Notes under the pieces: model-generated
Seen by the model: only the letters and a program-made list of their open reading frames with translations
Told to the model about the DNA's origin: nothing
Databases searched by the model: none
Position numbers and translations under genes: made by a program
DNA from: a virus
Length of the DNA stretch: 30,675 bases
Virus record (IMG/VR): IMGVR_UViG_3300037487_000523
Span: 1 to 30,675 of that record
Strand: one strand, 5' to 3'
Part shown: piece by piece, positions 1-9,700 of the stretch
Numbering within the stretch: position 1 is the stretch's first letter
Layout of the letters: the number at the start of each line of letters is the position of its first letter

Positions 1-2089
1 TACCTGTGCCCAATAGCCTGACGTAGCCACTTGCTGCGGCGTATACTGACCTCGTTCTAACCGTATATACTGTGGAAGCTGAAATGGAGGCTACTACTGA
101 TCTTGTTACGACTGCGGTTAAAGACGCACCAGCAGCGGCGGTCGGTGACTCAAAGTATGCTAGTGACCCCGTAACATTCGCTGAGCCGTTATATAAGGCG
201 GTGTTGCCGCCTACTTGCGTTGCCGTGATGTTGACCGCCTGTACGGTTACGGAATAAGAAATCAGCCATACACCGGCGCCCAGTGTTAGCTTAAATTGGC
301 TGCTATTACTTGCATCGGTCCATGTATCCGCTACCGATGTTTGACCCGTAGTCTGTGCTGATAGGACGGAGGAAATATACTCCCCAATATTATTAGCCGG
401 AACCGCTGTACCGCTAACATCTCCAATGACATTCCTTGCCGAGATACTTAACGGAAAAGTCGCACCCACCGCCGGAACATTTAGACCGTAAGTAATCGAA
501 GCCGCAGTAAATCCTGCAAGCGTCCCAATCGTAATCTGAATTAACCCTGCCGCAGTAACGGACATTACAAAGCTTGCCGGTGGCGTTTCTCCCGATGTCT
601 GATAACTGAGGTTGAAGTCTGTGCCAGCCGCATTCTTACTGAATTGTGCCTTTACAAAGAATTTTTGCGAAACCGTTGCAGAAATTGAAACGTAGCCACT
701 CAATTCGCCGCCTTGATAGCTGCTGACCGATTGAATAGTCGAGGTTGCATTGTTTGAAAAAGCGATGGTTGTGAGCGCATTAGTGCCGCCGACTGTTATG
801 CCCCTCATGTTCACAAATTCTAAAACGGTGGTCGAGATAGCCACGCCTACGGGTTTACTTACGTTGCCAATAACTGAGGGTTCTGTCGCAGTGAGTAACC
901 CTGCCGTAGCTGCGGAAACGTAGTAAGTGCTACCTACTACCATTGCGCCGCCCGTGACTGCCGTGTCCACGGTGACTCGCCCATCGACCGCTAATACCAG
1001 GGTATTCACGTCGGGTATAGAATATAGCATGTAAAGAGATTCAGCCGTGTTCGCTGCGTCCGCTTTCGCTAACGTATAGACACCGCCAGCCGTTAAATAT
1101 AAAGGAGCGCCCAAATTTGAGGAAGTAAATCCGTGAGCCGCTTGAGTAATTTCAGGACGAACGAAAGTACGAAGCGATCCGTCAACCGTTTGGCCGGCTA
1201 AGAAAGCCAGCGTAGCAAACGCTGATCCTGCGCCGCTCCACGCCGTCCCTGTCGTGGCTGACTTGATCACGGCACGAGGAACATACCGAGCCAAATCAAT
1301 CACGTCAGGAGCGACCGTAGAGAGCACAAAGTTTGCAAGAACCACCGAGTAAACTTTGCGCCCTGTATCCGTCTGAGTGACCGGAGCCGCTAATGAATTA
1401 AGATCAATGTACAAATAATAGGCCGTGGCGTCCGCAGGAGCCGAGCCAAGAATTGTAGTAAGCGAAACGGTTATGTCTTTTCCGAAGTCCGTGGAAGCCG
1501 ATCCAGCGCCGTCATAAGTCGCAAGCTCTTTGCCGTTATCAAGCAGAATATATCCACCCTTGATCACGGCGTTCGGCGTAGAAATAGATTGTATTTTAAA
1601 TGATGCGTCACCCGACGCTCCAGCTTTCCAACTCGTGCTAGACGACTCGTAAACCAAGGCTTGACCGTCTTCCGCAGCGACCGATAAATTTACGTTGGTT
1701 AAATCATCAATTCCAATGGAACCGTGGACAACGTATAGAACGAAAGTATGCGGCCCGCCTGAAGAGGGAGCCGTGATATCTATTTTAGTTTTTTCAAATC
1801 CACTTGTCGCCGCAATCACCCAGCCCGCAGCGACCGGATCGGACACCCGCGTCAAAGTAGGGTGCGTACCCGTATATAAATAAATATTAAGGTCTGCAAA
1901 ATCGACACCAAAATTATGGTCAACCGTCGTGACAACGCTATTACCAATTGCAGCATAAGGCTTGAAACGAGCAGACATGTCATTGCCCACATTAGTATAA
2001 ATCGTTTCGATAGCAACATGTAACGCACTCCCACCTGCGGCTCCAAGGGATGGATGATCAATCTTTTCACGTCCGACAATAGTGCTCAT
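1..2089 (-). CDS. Tail fibre-like protein (3' end beyond window)
   Basis: The reading frame is open from the ATG at 2089 to the left edge, giving at least 696 codons without a stop. The product is rich in Gly, Ala, Ser, Thr and Val with few charged residues and no cysteine, as in long beta-rich phage fibres. The middle third has the pattern of fibre domains built from short beta-strands around 'GxTYYVS' and 'KPVGVAIS'. The N-terminus (MSTIVGREKIDHPSLG) has no signal peptide. It is the last gene of the tail-tip block visible here, 9 bases after the preceding stop, with AGGA upstream of the start. A role as receptor-binding or side tail fibre is inferred from composition and position only; the C-terminus, where the tip would be, is not in the window. 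Confidence 0.72.
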   Translation of the reverse strand, partial: MSTIVGREKIDHPSLGAAGGSALHVAIETIYTNVGNDMSARFKPYAAIGNSVVTTVDHNFGVDFADLNIYLYTGTHPTLTRVSDPVAAGWVIAATSGFEKTKIDITAPSSGGPHTFVLYVVHGSIGIDDLTNVNLSVAAEDGQALVYESSSTSWKAGASGDASFKIQSISTPNAVIKGGYILLDNGKELATYDGAGSASTDFGKDITVSLTTILGSAPADATAYYLYIDLNSLAAPVTQTDTGRKVYSVVLANFVLSTVAPDVIDLARYVPRAVIKSATTGTAWSGAGSAFATLAFLAGQTVDGSLRTFVRPEITQAAHGFTSSNLGAPLYLTAGGVYTLAKADAANTAESLYMLYSIPDVNTLVLAVDGRVTVDTAVTGGAMVVGSTYYVSAATAGLLTATEPSVIGNVSKPVGVAISTTVLEFVNMRGITVGGTNALTTIAFSNNATSTIQSVSSYQGGELSGYVSISATVSQKFFVKAQFSKNAAGTDFNLSYQTSGETPPASFVMSVTAAGLIQITIGTLAGFTAASITYGLNVPAVGATFPLSISARNVIGDVSGTAVPANNIGEYISSVLSAQTTGQTSVADTWTDASNSSQFKLTLGAGVWLISYSVTVQAVNITATQVGGNTALYNGSANVTGSLAYFESPTAAAGASLTAVVTRSVVASISASTVYTVRTRSVYAAASGYVRLLGTG

Positions 2090-2098
2090 GCGTTATTC

Positions 2099-2500
2099 CT
2101 ATCTGCCGAAAGCGGCGTAATGAATCGTTTTCTCGTCCTCGGCTCTCGCCAATATCTTTACGTCGCCGCTAGGGAAAACGTCTAACTCGAAATCTCTTGT
2201 AACTAATTTTAAACCAGTCAGGACGTGTTGTCCAGCCGCGAAGGATCCAGTTGAAATAAAAGCGGCATTCCATTTAAAAACAACGTAGTCGTGGCCGTCG
2301 CATTCCGCCAACGCCTTCACTTCTCGCGTCACAACGTCCTTGCCCTCGATCGAAGCACGGACAAGGCCAGTCGTATTTACAAAACTAGCCTTGTCCTCGT
2401 CCCGCGTTCCAGACTGTGACCACATGCCTATTCGTGACGGACGATCTGCGAAATCAAATCGCCATCGTAATAAGTAAAGTGAATCTTTAGGCTGGAACAT
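2099..2500 (-). CDS. Small tail-tip protein of unknown function
   Basis: This is an unrecognised 133-residue protein starting MFQPKDSLYL. I chose the ATG at 2500 because it follows the previous stop by 22 bases and has a purine-rich AGAAAAGAGA ahead of it. The same frame can be extended to a GTG at 2584, but that would overlap the previous gene by about 60 bases and has no ribosome site. The protein is soluble, of mixed alpha/beta character, with no membrane segment or cysteine cluster; it has one His and several Trp/Phe residues in beta-like stretches. It sits between two virion-protein genes and a fibre gene, so a minor tail or fibre-attachment role is plausible, but no family was recognised. 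Confidence 0.65.
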   Translation of the reverse strand: MFQPKDSLYLLRWRFDFADRPSRIGMWSQSGTRDEDKASFVNTTGLVRASIEGKDVVTREVKALAECDGHDYVVFKWNAAFISTGSFAAGQHVLTGLKLVTRDFELDVFPSGDVKILARAEDEKTIHYAAFGR

Positions 2501-2522
2501 TATTTCTCTTTTCTCAATAATC

Positions 2523-3197
2523 TCAAGAGGTAAAACTGTATGCAAAAATTTGTGAAAATTGGAGGTATCCGCCATCAACCGCACCGCTGTTTAAATAGAA
2601 TCGCGCTTTGAAATGACCACGGTTTCCTAAAACGGTATCGGTGGACTTTCCAATCGAACCAGTGACCGGAGTCGTGGCGTCAACCTCAGAGGCGCCGTTC
2701 CAGTAGGAAGCCGCGTCAGCGTGCATGGTGAACCCAAGCGCTAGGCTAGAACCGTCGATACCGCCGCCGGCGTCCTTGCCGAAGATTCTTTTTTGGCCAG
2801 TCGCCTCACGAGTAGGATCAAACTGGTTAGTGGTCGATACCTGCCAGTCCATATCAATGTGAAGCCCGCGAGACAATCCGTCGGAGTTATTTTTATCAGC
2901 GCCTGTGTTGGCCAAACCAAGAGCTAAAAGCGTCGTGATATCCGCAGCCGCACTATTTGCTCCGCCGTACGTGCCCGTATATTGAGCCACGTAGAATTTA
3001 ACGTTGGTAATTGGATCTGTCACCGCGTCATGACGCACAAATATTTCCTGTGCGCCCGTATTTGCAGATTGTAAAGTGATCGGGCTGTAAGCTCCGTTCG
3101 TTACTTGACCAAAATCAAGTCCTGTGGATCCACCTGCCAATACGTCTGAAACTTCTGCGCCTGTTACTGATTCCGAAACGGTTAATAATACAGTCAA
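2523..3197 (-). CDS. Probable virion protein, TTG start
   Basis: This is a 224-residue protein beginning with TTG (MTVLLTVSES) preceded by AAGGAGG with 9 bases between, the best ribosome site in this part of the window; no better ATG is nearby. The composition is Gly/Ala/Ser/Thr/Asp-rich with regularly spaced aromatic residues, typical of beta-sandwich tail-tip or decoration proteins. Residues near 140 carry a Gly-rich turn (DAGGGIDG). No enzyme motif, membrane segment or signal peptide is visible. It lies between the tail hub gene and a small unknown gene. A baseplate or tail-tip structural role is inferred from context. The rare TTG start with a very strong Shine-Dalgarno may set its level separately from the hub gene. 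Confidence 0.68.
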   Translation of the reverse strand: MTVLLTVSESVTGAEVSDVLAGGSTGLDFGQVTNGAYSPITLQSANTGAQEIFVRHDAVTDPITNVKFYVAQYTGTYGGANSAAADITTLLALGLANTGADKNNSDGLSRGLHIDMDWQVSTTNQFDPTREATGQKRIFGKDAGGGIDGSSLALGFTMHADAASYWNGASEVDATTPVTGSIGKSTDTVLGNRGHFKARFYLNSGAVDGGYLQFSQIFAYSFTS

Positions 3198-3222
3198 AGT
3201 ACACCTCCTTGTAATTAAATAT

Positions 3223-3243
3223 ATAAAAGCGTCCTGCTTTTAT
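3223..3243 (-). other. Stem-loop at hub stop codon
   Basis: A perfect 8-bp inverted repeat (ATAAAAGC / GCTTTTAT, loop of 5) overlaps the stop codon of the hub gene and lies 25 bases before the TTG start of the next gene. On the minus strand it is followed by an AT-rich stretch but not by a U run, so it is a weak terminator candidate or an mRNA end/processing hairpin. Confidence 0.4.
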
Positions 3244-5192
3244 TCTTGAATTATTGTAGCAGCATAACCGCCAACAGTGCCAGAATAAGCTGGCACGTAC
3301 CCAGGGAAAGGGCACAAAGAAAACGACCACGCTTTAATAGGAATAGTCAACCCCTTCGAGTCCGCGCCAATTGTGCGAATCATTACAGGCACATTTTCAA
3401 ATACGGCGCTCCCTATGACAACATTAACTAGAACGAAATCTCCAACATCAAGGAGCATTGCCCTCCAAGTCAATGTCATAGCAATCGTCTCGAACATAGC
3501 CGATGAAAGCCGGATAATTTCCTTCAAATTGTTTGTAACATCCGCCTCTACATATAGGTTTGGGAAGACCACCTTTTTAGAAATAGCTTTACCGACCTGA
3601 GTAATTGACGCCGCATTCTTAAAGATCGGTGTATTCGTTGAATTTTCATTCGTGTCTGGATGCAAGTCATAGGCGCCCTGTGCACGGTTAAAGTTATTTA
3701 TCTCGTCGATCTGTGGCGTAAAAGAATCCTTCACCACGTCCCAGTTTTTAACGTCAAAGGTCGGCGATGGTTGAAAGTCCTCGAAATGAAGCGAGTTTAT
3801 TTTGAGCAACTGGTCACGGCTAATGAAAGCCTCCAGCCGCACCTGCTCCATCATAGACAAGGCATAGGTAATCGCCTGTTGCGGTTCGGCAATCCAGACG
3901 CGAGACTTTATGCCCGCGATATTAGACTGAGCCGGTGAAGACTTGTCTCGGTACGTCGCCCAATTACCGTCGAAGTCGCCATCAACCAAGCCACCATAAG
4001 TTTTTAAAATATCTTTTGCCTGTGATACCAAATTATCGTCATATCCCGCAAGATTTTTCCCCTTGACTCTCACGAAGAAAATATCACCTGACTCGTATAA
4101 ATAAGCCGCTCCATTAAACCACAAATTAAGTGTGTTTTGTTCCACGTGGAACGTGCGGTTTCCAGCTCCAATAGTCGTAACGTCGGCCAGTGACACTCTG
4201 TAATAGAAATCCGAGCGACGCATCCAAACGTTGCTTGCGTCGAATGACACAAGATCATTAGCGGAGGTTAACAATTGCACGGCCTCACGCGCGGAAGTAG
4301 GATCTGCCACTATCGTATGAGAACCCGATTGCGTGCCAGATAGCACTATTGCCGCACCAAAGGGCGCCGCCGATAGCTGGAACGTATTTGTTGTGGCGTT
4401 CTTAATATAATATGTAGTCGCCACCACGACGCCGGTGGGAAGCGTTCCGCCAGTCTTTAATTGAACCGGATCGCCCTCGTCAAAAGCATGATTTGCGGAC
4501 TCAAAAAGTGACGGAGCAATAGTAATGTCTAAATCAACTTCTTTAAACGTGACGAAAGGGTCTCGTCCATTTGTAATAAAAGAAGTAACAATTGCGGGAT
4601 TCGGCGCAAGTGCCGTTGTGAAGTCGCCGTAAATAACCGGCTTCAATTTTCCTGCCACGTCGTCCTGGACTTTAGGAAACGCCGCTCGCGTAATGGCGTC
4701 GGTAGGAAAAGCAGCTGACAGCTTGTCGTATCGATCCCTTGATATGAGAGTAATAGATTTAACCGATCTTTTAACGCCGCCAACTTCGGTGATTGTGCCG
4801 GAATAAATCGTTTTGTAACTGGATTCGACTTCGGCTAGTCCAAGTTTGATGATAATGCTTTTTCCAACCCAGCTTCCGTAGTTGATTCCGGCGGGCATAA
4901 TATCATTAAATCTTCCGTCCGCATTCGATAGCTCAATGGTAAGTGTTGAGAAAGAAAGCTCAGGAGTGAGCCAATCTCCGACCGTGCGGTTAATAACAGG
5001 AAACACCAACAAAGCTTCATAAAATCTATTGCCGACATATTTATTCCTATCCGATGCGTAAATGGTGCCCGTTGGTGTTTCTATTTCAGCAACAACTTCA
5101 AGCTTACACTCAAGGTTATCGTGACACCAATCGAGTACCGTTTGAGTAAGTACATTCGAGGTTAAATATAATCGCCGATCTTTACCGCTCAT
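3240..5192 (-). CDS. Tail hub / baseplate-like tail-tip protein
   Basis: This 650-residue protein lies directly after the distal-tail-like gene in the position of siphophage tail hub proteins. The first 200 residues are beta-rich, with repeated short strands and 'SGTITEV', as in the barrel domains of baseplate hub proteins. Residues about 228-297 form an insert of a type common in phage tail proteins: an aromatic/His start (NHAF), 'GDPVQL', 'TTYYIKNA', 'NTFQLS' and 'GSHTI'. The C-terminal part (about 440-650) resumes hub-like alternation. There is no cell-wall hydrolase motif. The start ATG overlaps the stop of the 48-residue gene (ATGA), with GAGGA 9 bases upstream. Hub identity is inferred from order and fold-like pattern, not a catalytic motif. 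A parS-like palindrome lies inside the gene at about codons 348-351. Confidence 0.66.
   Translation of the reverse strand: MSGKDRRLYLTSNVLTQTVLDWCHDNLECKLEVVAEIETPTGTIYASDRNKYVGNRFYEALLVFPVINRTVGDWLTPELSFSTLTIELSNADGRFNDIMPAGINYGSWVGKSIIIKLGLAEVESSYKTIYSGTITEVGGVKRSVKSITLISRDRYDKLSAAFPTDAITRAAFPKVQDDVAGKLKPVIYGDFTTALAPNPAIVTSFITNGRDPFVTFKEVDLDITIAPSLFESANHAFDEGDPVQLKTGGTLPTGVVVATTYYIKNATTNTFQLSAAPFGAAIVLSGTQSGSHTIVADPTSAREAVQLLTSANDLVSFDASNVWMRRSDFYYRVSLADVTTIGAGNRTFHVEQNTLNLWFNGAAYLYESGDIFFVRVKGKNLAGYDDNLVSQAKDILKTYGGLVDGDFDGNWATYRDKSSPAQSNIAGIKSRVWIAEPQQAITYALSMMEQVRLEAFISRDQLLKINSLHFEDFQPSPTFDVKNWDVVKDSFTPQIDEINNFNRAQGAYDLHPDTNENSTNTPIFKNAASITQVGKAISKKVVFPNLYVEADVTNNLKEIIRLSSAMFETIAMTLTWRAMLLDVGDFVLVNVVIGSAVFENVPVMIRTIGADSKGLTIPIKAWSFSLCPFPGYVPAYSGTVGGYAATIIQE
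4139..4152. promoter_or_regulatory. parS-like: parS-like 14-bp palindrome
   Basis: The sequence GTTCCACGTGGAAC is a perfect 14-bp palindrome. It matches the chromosomal parS consensus (TGTTnCACGTGnAACA) over the whole core; the extended 16-mer differs at one end base. It lies inside the hub gene, where it encodes TFHVEQ-like residues, so it could also be a coding coincidence. A specific 14-mer is expected by chance well under once in 30 kb. No second copy was seen. The partner would be a host ParB; the ParB-like protein of this window has no recognisable DNA-binding helix-turn-helix. Confidence 0.5.
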
Positions 5193-5335
5193 CCGATTGC
5201 ATCCTCGTTCTTTTCTATTTTTGGCCTTGGCGGGAATCTTGTGGCCATAACGTCTATTAAAGCCGTCGAGTCGCCCGCCCTGACTCTGCGTATCAAGTCC
5301 TCGTTCCTCTTTTTCCTTTTTTCTTCTTCCGTCAT
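5189..5335 (-). CDS. 48-residue microprotein between tail genes
   Basis: This short gene, starting MTEEEKRKKRNED, is joined by perfect ATGA overlaps to the gene on each side: its start overlaps the stop of the distal-tail-like gene and its stop overlaps the hub start. That exact fit at both ends is the main evidence that it is real, since the sequence otherwise would be a 140-base gap in a genome with almost none. The product is highly charged (Lys/Arg/Glu-rich N-terminal helix, residues 1-20), with a Pro-rich 'FPPRPK' near residue 35. It has no signal peptide or membrane segment. A small tail assembly or scaffold role is possible; no family was recognised. Confidence 0.72.
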   Translation of the reverse strand: MTEEEKRKKRNEDLIRRVRAGDSTALIDVMATRFPPRPKIEKNEDAIG

Positions 5336-6780
5336 AAGCTTTCGTCCACTTCTAGGTTAAATGAAACGTAATCGGCGTCCTCGGATATAACCTTATGCGT
5401 CTCGACTGGTATCTGTGTTAATTTGCCAAACACCGCAAAGCGTTCTGGGAATTGTGGCGTAGGAATCCATAGGCATTTGAGTGAAGTTCTAGCCGTTCTG
5501 AAAATGTTTCGGATATTTCGATAGTTTCCTTTTTGAAAATTAAGGAATTTAAACTCAAGTTGCGTTGAATACTTGAGCGCCCTATCGTTTGAAACGTTTG
5601 TGAATCCTTCGGTTTCGATCTTGTCGGAAAAGTGCTTAGTCCCTCGCTGTACTTGGTCGACGAAGCATTCTCCTTGAAATATAACAGACGGGCCAAAGAC
5701 GATCGTACCAATTTGCAGAGAGTCATTTGTGTTCGTAGAATCATTGATGATAAATCTCCAGTACCTAAATGACACTTGCGGCAATGTCGGAGCGATATAA
5801 TAAAGGTTAACGTCGTCAAGTACCTCAAGGTTTTCATCGAAGCCGATAGTCGCGAATCCAGCGTCATTTGACCCTTGGAATTGAACCGTCGCCGATCGTG
5901 TTAAGTTGTGATTTAACATGGCAAGCGTATCAAGAAAAACACCTTGAGCAATTTCAGTGTCGCATGTTAGCACGACCCCAGTTTTCACTCCAGAAACCGA
6001 GCGCCAGACTTGCTCGACAATATCCGTGTTCAAATTGTAAACCGAGAAATCTCCTGTTGCCGTAGAGCTTGCAGTCCAGTTCAAGCCGGTCGTCCCGCGA
6101 CTAGGGAAGTCGCATAGGATTCTAAGATTGTACGTGTTGTACAGCGTGAATAGGATCTGAGCGCCTTTGACCGTTATTTTTACGCGGTCAACTTGCATAA
6201 GAGCGGCATGTTGCGCGTCGATCTGTCTTTGTACTTGCGCCTTGAAATCTCGTGTGGTGGATATTTGGCGCTGTACTTGACCGTCAATAGGATGTTCCAC
6301 CGTATTAATACGATTAACCTGAGCGCCAAGAGTCACGCAAAAGGTTCTAACCAAGTAACCGAAAGTTAAATAGGCGTCCGTCAAGTAACCGGCGTCGTCG
6401 CATGTTGCATGCAGCAACTTCCCACGGTTAATTTCAGCGAGCTTTGTATACGTTGTACTAAGCAGTCTATTAATTTGTATTAAAGCATCATGCTCTGTTG
6501 ATGTATTTCTATTAATTTGCGCATTAATTTCTTTATAGCTATTAATTACTTCAGATATTTGTGTGCCCACATTATGAATAGAACTAACGTTTCTATTAAT
6601 TTGAACGTCTACGTTATGAATAGCCGCCGCAATTCTTTGAATTTGAGCGTTTACGTCGCGAGTCGAGTCAATCTGCCTTTTCACTTGAAACGGAAACGCA
6701 TACGTCGAGACACCCGCCCCGTAAGGATCATTTAAATACGGAAGATCTAGGTAGCCGTATGTCGTTACTGTTGCACTCAT
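5332..6780 (-). CDS. Distal tail-like protein with 14-residue repeats
   Basis: This 482-residue protein is encoded right after the tape measure (ATGA overlap), where siphophages place the distal tail protein. Residues 31-121 hold six and a half 14-residue repeats of the form xQ[IV][NQ]Rx[IVL][ST]Sx[HR]xxx, and residues 153-201 hold three and a half more in the same register. They are interrupted at 122-152 by a segment (GYLTDAYLTFGYL) that echoes the N-terminus (YGYLDLPYL). Residues about 225-380 look like a galactose-binding/discoidin-type beta-sandwich: 'DTLAMLNHNL', then 'VQFQGSNDAGF', then 'YYIAPTLPQVSFRYWRF'. The last 100 residues resemble the C-terminal domain of distal tail proteins (KFSDKIETEG, later 'CLWIPTPQFPERFAVFG'). 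It probably forms the ring at the tail end, with a possible carbohydrate-binding module. The fold assignments are inferred. Confidence 0.68.
   Translation of the reverse strand: MSATVTTYGYLDLPYLNDPYGAGVSTYAFPFQVKRQIDSTRDVNAQIQRIAAAIHNVDVQINRNVSSIHNVGTQISEVINSYKEINAQINRNTSTEHDALIQINRLLSTTYTKLAEINRGKLLHATCDDAGYLTDAYLTFGYLVRTFCVTLGAQVNRINTVEHPIDGQVQRQISTTRDFKAQVQRQIDAQHAALMQVDRVKITVKGAQILFTLYNTYNLRILCDFPSRGTTGLNWTASSTATGDFSVYNLNTDIVEQVWRSVSGVKTGVVLTCDTEIAQGVFLDTLAMLNHNLTRSATVQFQGSNDAGFATIGFDENLEVLDDVNLYYIAPTLPQVSFRYWRFIINDSTNTNDSLQIGTIVFGPSVIFQGECFVDQVQRGTKHFSDKIETEGFTNVSNDRALKYSTQLEFKFLNFQKGNYRNIRNIFRTARTSLKCLWIPTPQFPERFAVFGKLTQIPVETHKVISEDADYVSFNLEVDESL
6178..6690 (-). repeat. Tandem 42-bp coding repeats in distal tail-like gene
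   Basis: Nine full and two partial 14-residue (42-base) units lie in two blocks, 6418-6690 and 6178-6324, separated by 93 bases of different sequence. Units include VQINRNVSSIHNVG, AQINRNTSTEHDAL, AQVNRINTVEHPID and AQVQRQIDAQHAAL. The motif CAAATTAATAG recurs at the DNA level near 6476, 6511 and 6597 (read on the minus strand). The first block is more AT-rich than its flanks. Fourteen residues equal two heptads, so a trimeric coiled-coil or fibrous stalk is possible. Confidence 0.85.
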
Positions 6781-9700
6781 GCTCTAATTCCTTGCTGAAA
6801 TAACACGCGCTGGCCGTCAAGCGAGGCGCGACGTAGTTCCTCTTTAATTATTGGAACCATCGTACCACGGATAAACTTCTCATCAGGTGCGGTTTTCGCG
6901 TCAACTTTAATATCTATATTGTACACATTCGATGTATTGCCTTGTACCGAGGACGATCCAGTCTTATTCATTTGAGCCAACGTCCCCGAACCGATACCGT
7001 TCACCGCGCTACGTTGCATGACAAATTCACCGGCTTGACCGAGAATCGGCACGTCACCGGATCCGCCAATGATGCCGCCATCGTGGAATTTATTTTGTGC
7101 AAGCATTGCTGGTATCATCTCTTTTAGTACACGATCTTTCACCATTGCCCATAGTTGAGTCGGATCAAGCTTAGAAAGAAATTCCATCGCCTGTTGACCG
7201 GCACTCGCAATCGCGCCGCCCGCACTTTGAGCCGCTCCCTGTACTTGACCAACTATACCACCAAGAGCAAATTTTGGAGGCGTTATCGTGCCGTCAAGCA
7301 CACCGCGCACAAGGCCCGATAGAAATGGATCATTCATTTTAGAGCGCGGCACCACGGCCTCGCCTGGACTTATCATAGCCAGCACTCGGTCGTTCATTAA
7401 ACTGTCGCCGCCGACCACGGCGTTACCTGGAACCATTCCACCTTTTGCAAAATTCATAAACGGTACGTTGATACCAAGAGCAGATTCTACCGTGCCTTGA
7501 GGCGAAGGCGGAACTTTAAAAATCTTCTCGAAAAGATTACTAGGATTAATGGAATCAAACATATTCTTGAAAAAAGAACCTAAGCCCTCAATTCCGCTCC
7601 ATAAGCCCTGCCAAATCTGGTCGCCAAGTGTGTAGAAAAAGTCGCCCAGGTCTTGAAGCCCATCTGTTAGGCCATTCGAGATCGCGCTACCTATTTCGGA
7701 TAGCGTAGAAAACACACCTTCAAAGGCGGTAATGATCCCGTTAAAGATATCTTTAACCGCGCCGAACACGTCGCGGAACATCTGGACAACGCCGCTAAAA
7801 ACCTCTTTAACCGACGACATAATTTGATGCCAGACTTCGCCAAACCAAGTCATTAAGTCGCCGAAGCCTGATAGGATCTTGTGCCAAGCCTCGGATAGCC
7901 AGTCCTGTGCACGCTTGCCAGCTTCCTCGATAGCGGTGATTTGTTCTTTAGTCTTGTCCGCCGCGGCGGTATCAGCGCCAAGATCGACGACTTTAAATAG
8001 TTTTGACGCCTCGCCCGTCAGCGTTTGAGACGCCTTTTTCATGGACTCCGTAAATGACTTTGGATCGATGTCGATTTTTTGTTTCTTTTTCCCAAAGATA
8101 TTTGGCCCAAACATTCCTCCAACCGCCGCAGCAACTTGCTGAATGCCCTTAATAATACCGATCCAAATACCACGGACAGCCATGACAAGTGATTTTATAA
8201 TCGATACAATTATTCGCGGTATATTCCCAATTATTCCAGTGACGATGGCCACGGAAATTTCGACCGAACTTCCGATTAAACCTTGGATTAAAGTTTCAAA
8301 AATTTCAGGCAATCGTGCCCAAAGTTTCATAACCATATCAGGTACGCCCTTAAAAAACGCTATACTTGCTTGTGGAAGCTTTAATAACGCCGCGTCAATT
8401 ATGGTCATAAAAAGGTCTGGAATCATCTGAAAAAGACCAGGAATAAAATCCGTCGTAAACTGAACCATGCTTGTAACAATACCCTTTGCTGAACTGACTA
8501 TTTTCATCGGCAACTCTGCCGCAGTTTTAAAAATACCTGCAATGGCGTCCAATATTTTAGGGATGAAATCTATTATTCCTTGAACCACGCCAAGCAAAGT
8601 TTCTACCGCAGCCATGTAAACATTAGCAGTCCCAGCAAGTCCACTAGCGACACCGCTCATAGCGCCGACCGCGCCCTCCATAACGCCGCCCATTCCTCCT
8701 ACCGTTTTAGATAATACGCCGCCAAGATTTGAAACCGCAGCCTCGCCCGCTTGCTGGCCCTGTTCAAACTTAGCGGAAGGAGCTTTGGAAACCTCGATAT
8801 CATTCTTTTTATTCAGCAACTCGATTTGTTTTTCTAGCTCCTTGGTGCCGAGTGCGCCAAGTTCTCCGTCCTTAAATTTTAGCCTTAAGGCTTGTATTTC
8901 AAGTTGATTCTTTTGGTTCAAGTAGTCGATCGTTGTCATTTCAGAGCGACGGTTTTCTAAATCAAGGCTGGCGTTCTGTGCTCTAAGATCCTCGAAATTC
9001 TTAACGCGCAACTCCATTGCCTTTTTATCATCAGCCGACATAAGTGGAGCTGACTTTGGTCCGCTTTTTGGAAGTGCCGCGCCCAATTTCTCGGCGTCAG
9101 CGGCGCCACCCTTTAACTTGTCCAGCATCGTGCCAACTTCGGATATAGCCGTACCAGTTAATCCGGTATTAAGTCGGACTACACTGTCAGCGGTTTTCTG
9201 TGCGAGGCCGTCAAATAGTCCAAGGAAGTTTATTGCTTTGGTCGTTATGCCAAGTAGCTCCAAAATCCCTTGCCCTAAACTAATTACGCCTTGCGTGAAG
9301 TTTGCAAATATTAAAACCACGCCGCCGAACCCTGCAACAAGTAAATCAGCAAGACCTTGCATACTCGTTAAGTTTCTGACAAGGATTTCGATTGCCGCCG
9401 CAAGCGTCAAAACGCCAGCCGCAGCAAAAGCGTATCCAGCCAAGGATATTGTGAATGCCGTCGCCGCAGCCGTGGCAGCTTGTAAATATGTGATAACCGG
9501 TATTAGAGCGTTAACCAACATGCCAAATCCAGCCGTGCCTGCAAGTGCTGCAATCGTGGCTCCCAATCCTCCGAATACTATAATAGTTCCCGCTATGGAG
9601 AATCCCGCAAATAAACCAATTACGATTTTAAACTGAGATATAAAATCTCGCATATCTGCTGACATTTTTGCAAAATTAACTTCCGATAATGCTTTTGCAA

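Noticed and set aside
5418-5867. Open frame of 149 codons on the minus strand
   Set aside because: It is an alternative frame within the distal-tail-like gene, whose own frame has clear repeats and domains.
9118-9636. Open frame of 172 codons on the plus strand
   Set aside because: It lies fully inside the tape measure gene, is Pro/Ser/Ala-rich as expected from reading antisense to hydrophobic helices, and lacks a ribosome site.
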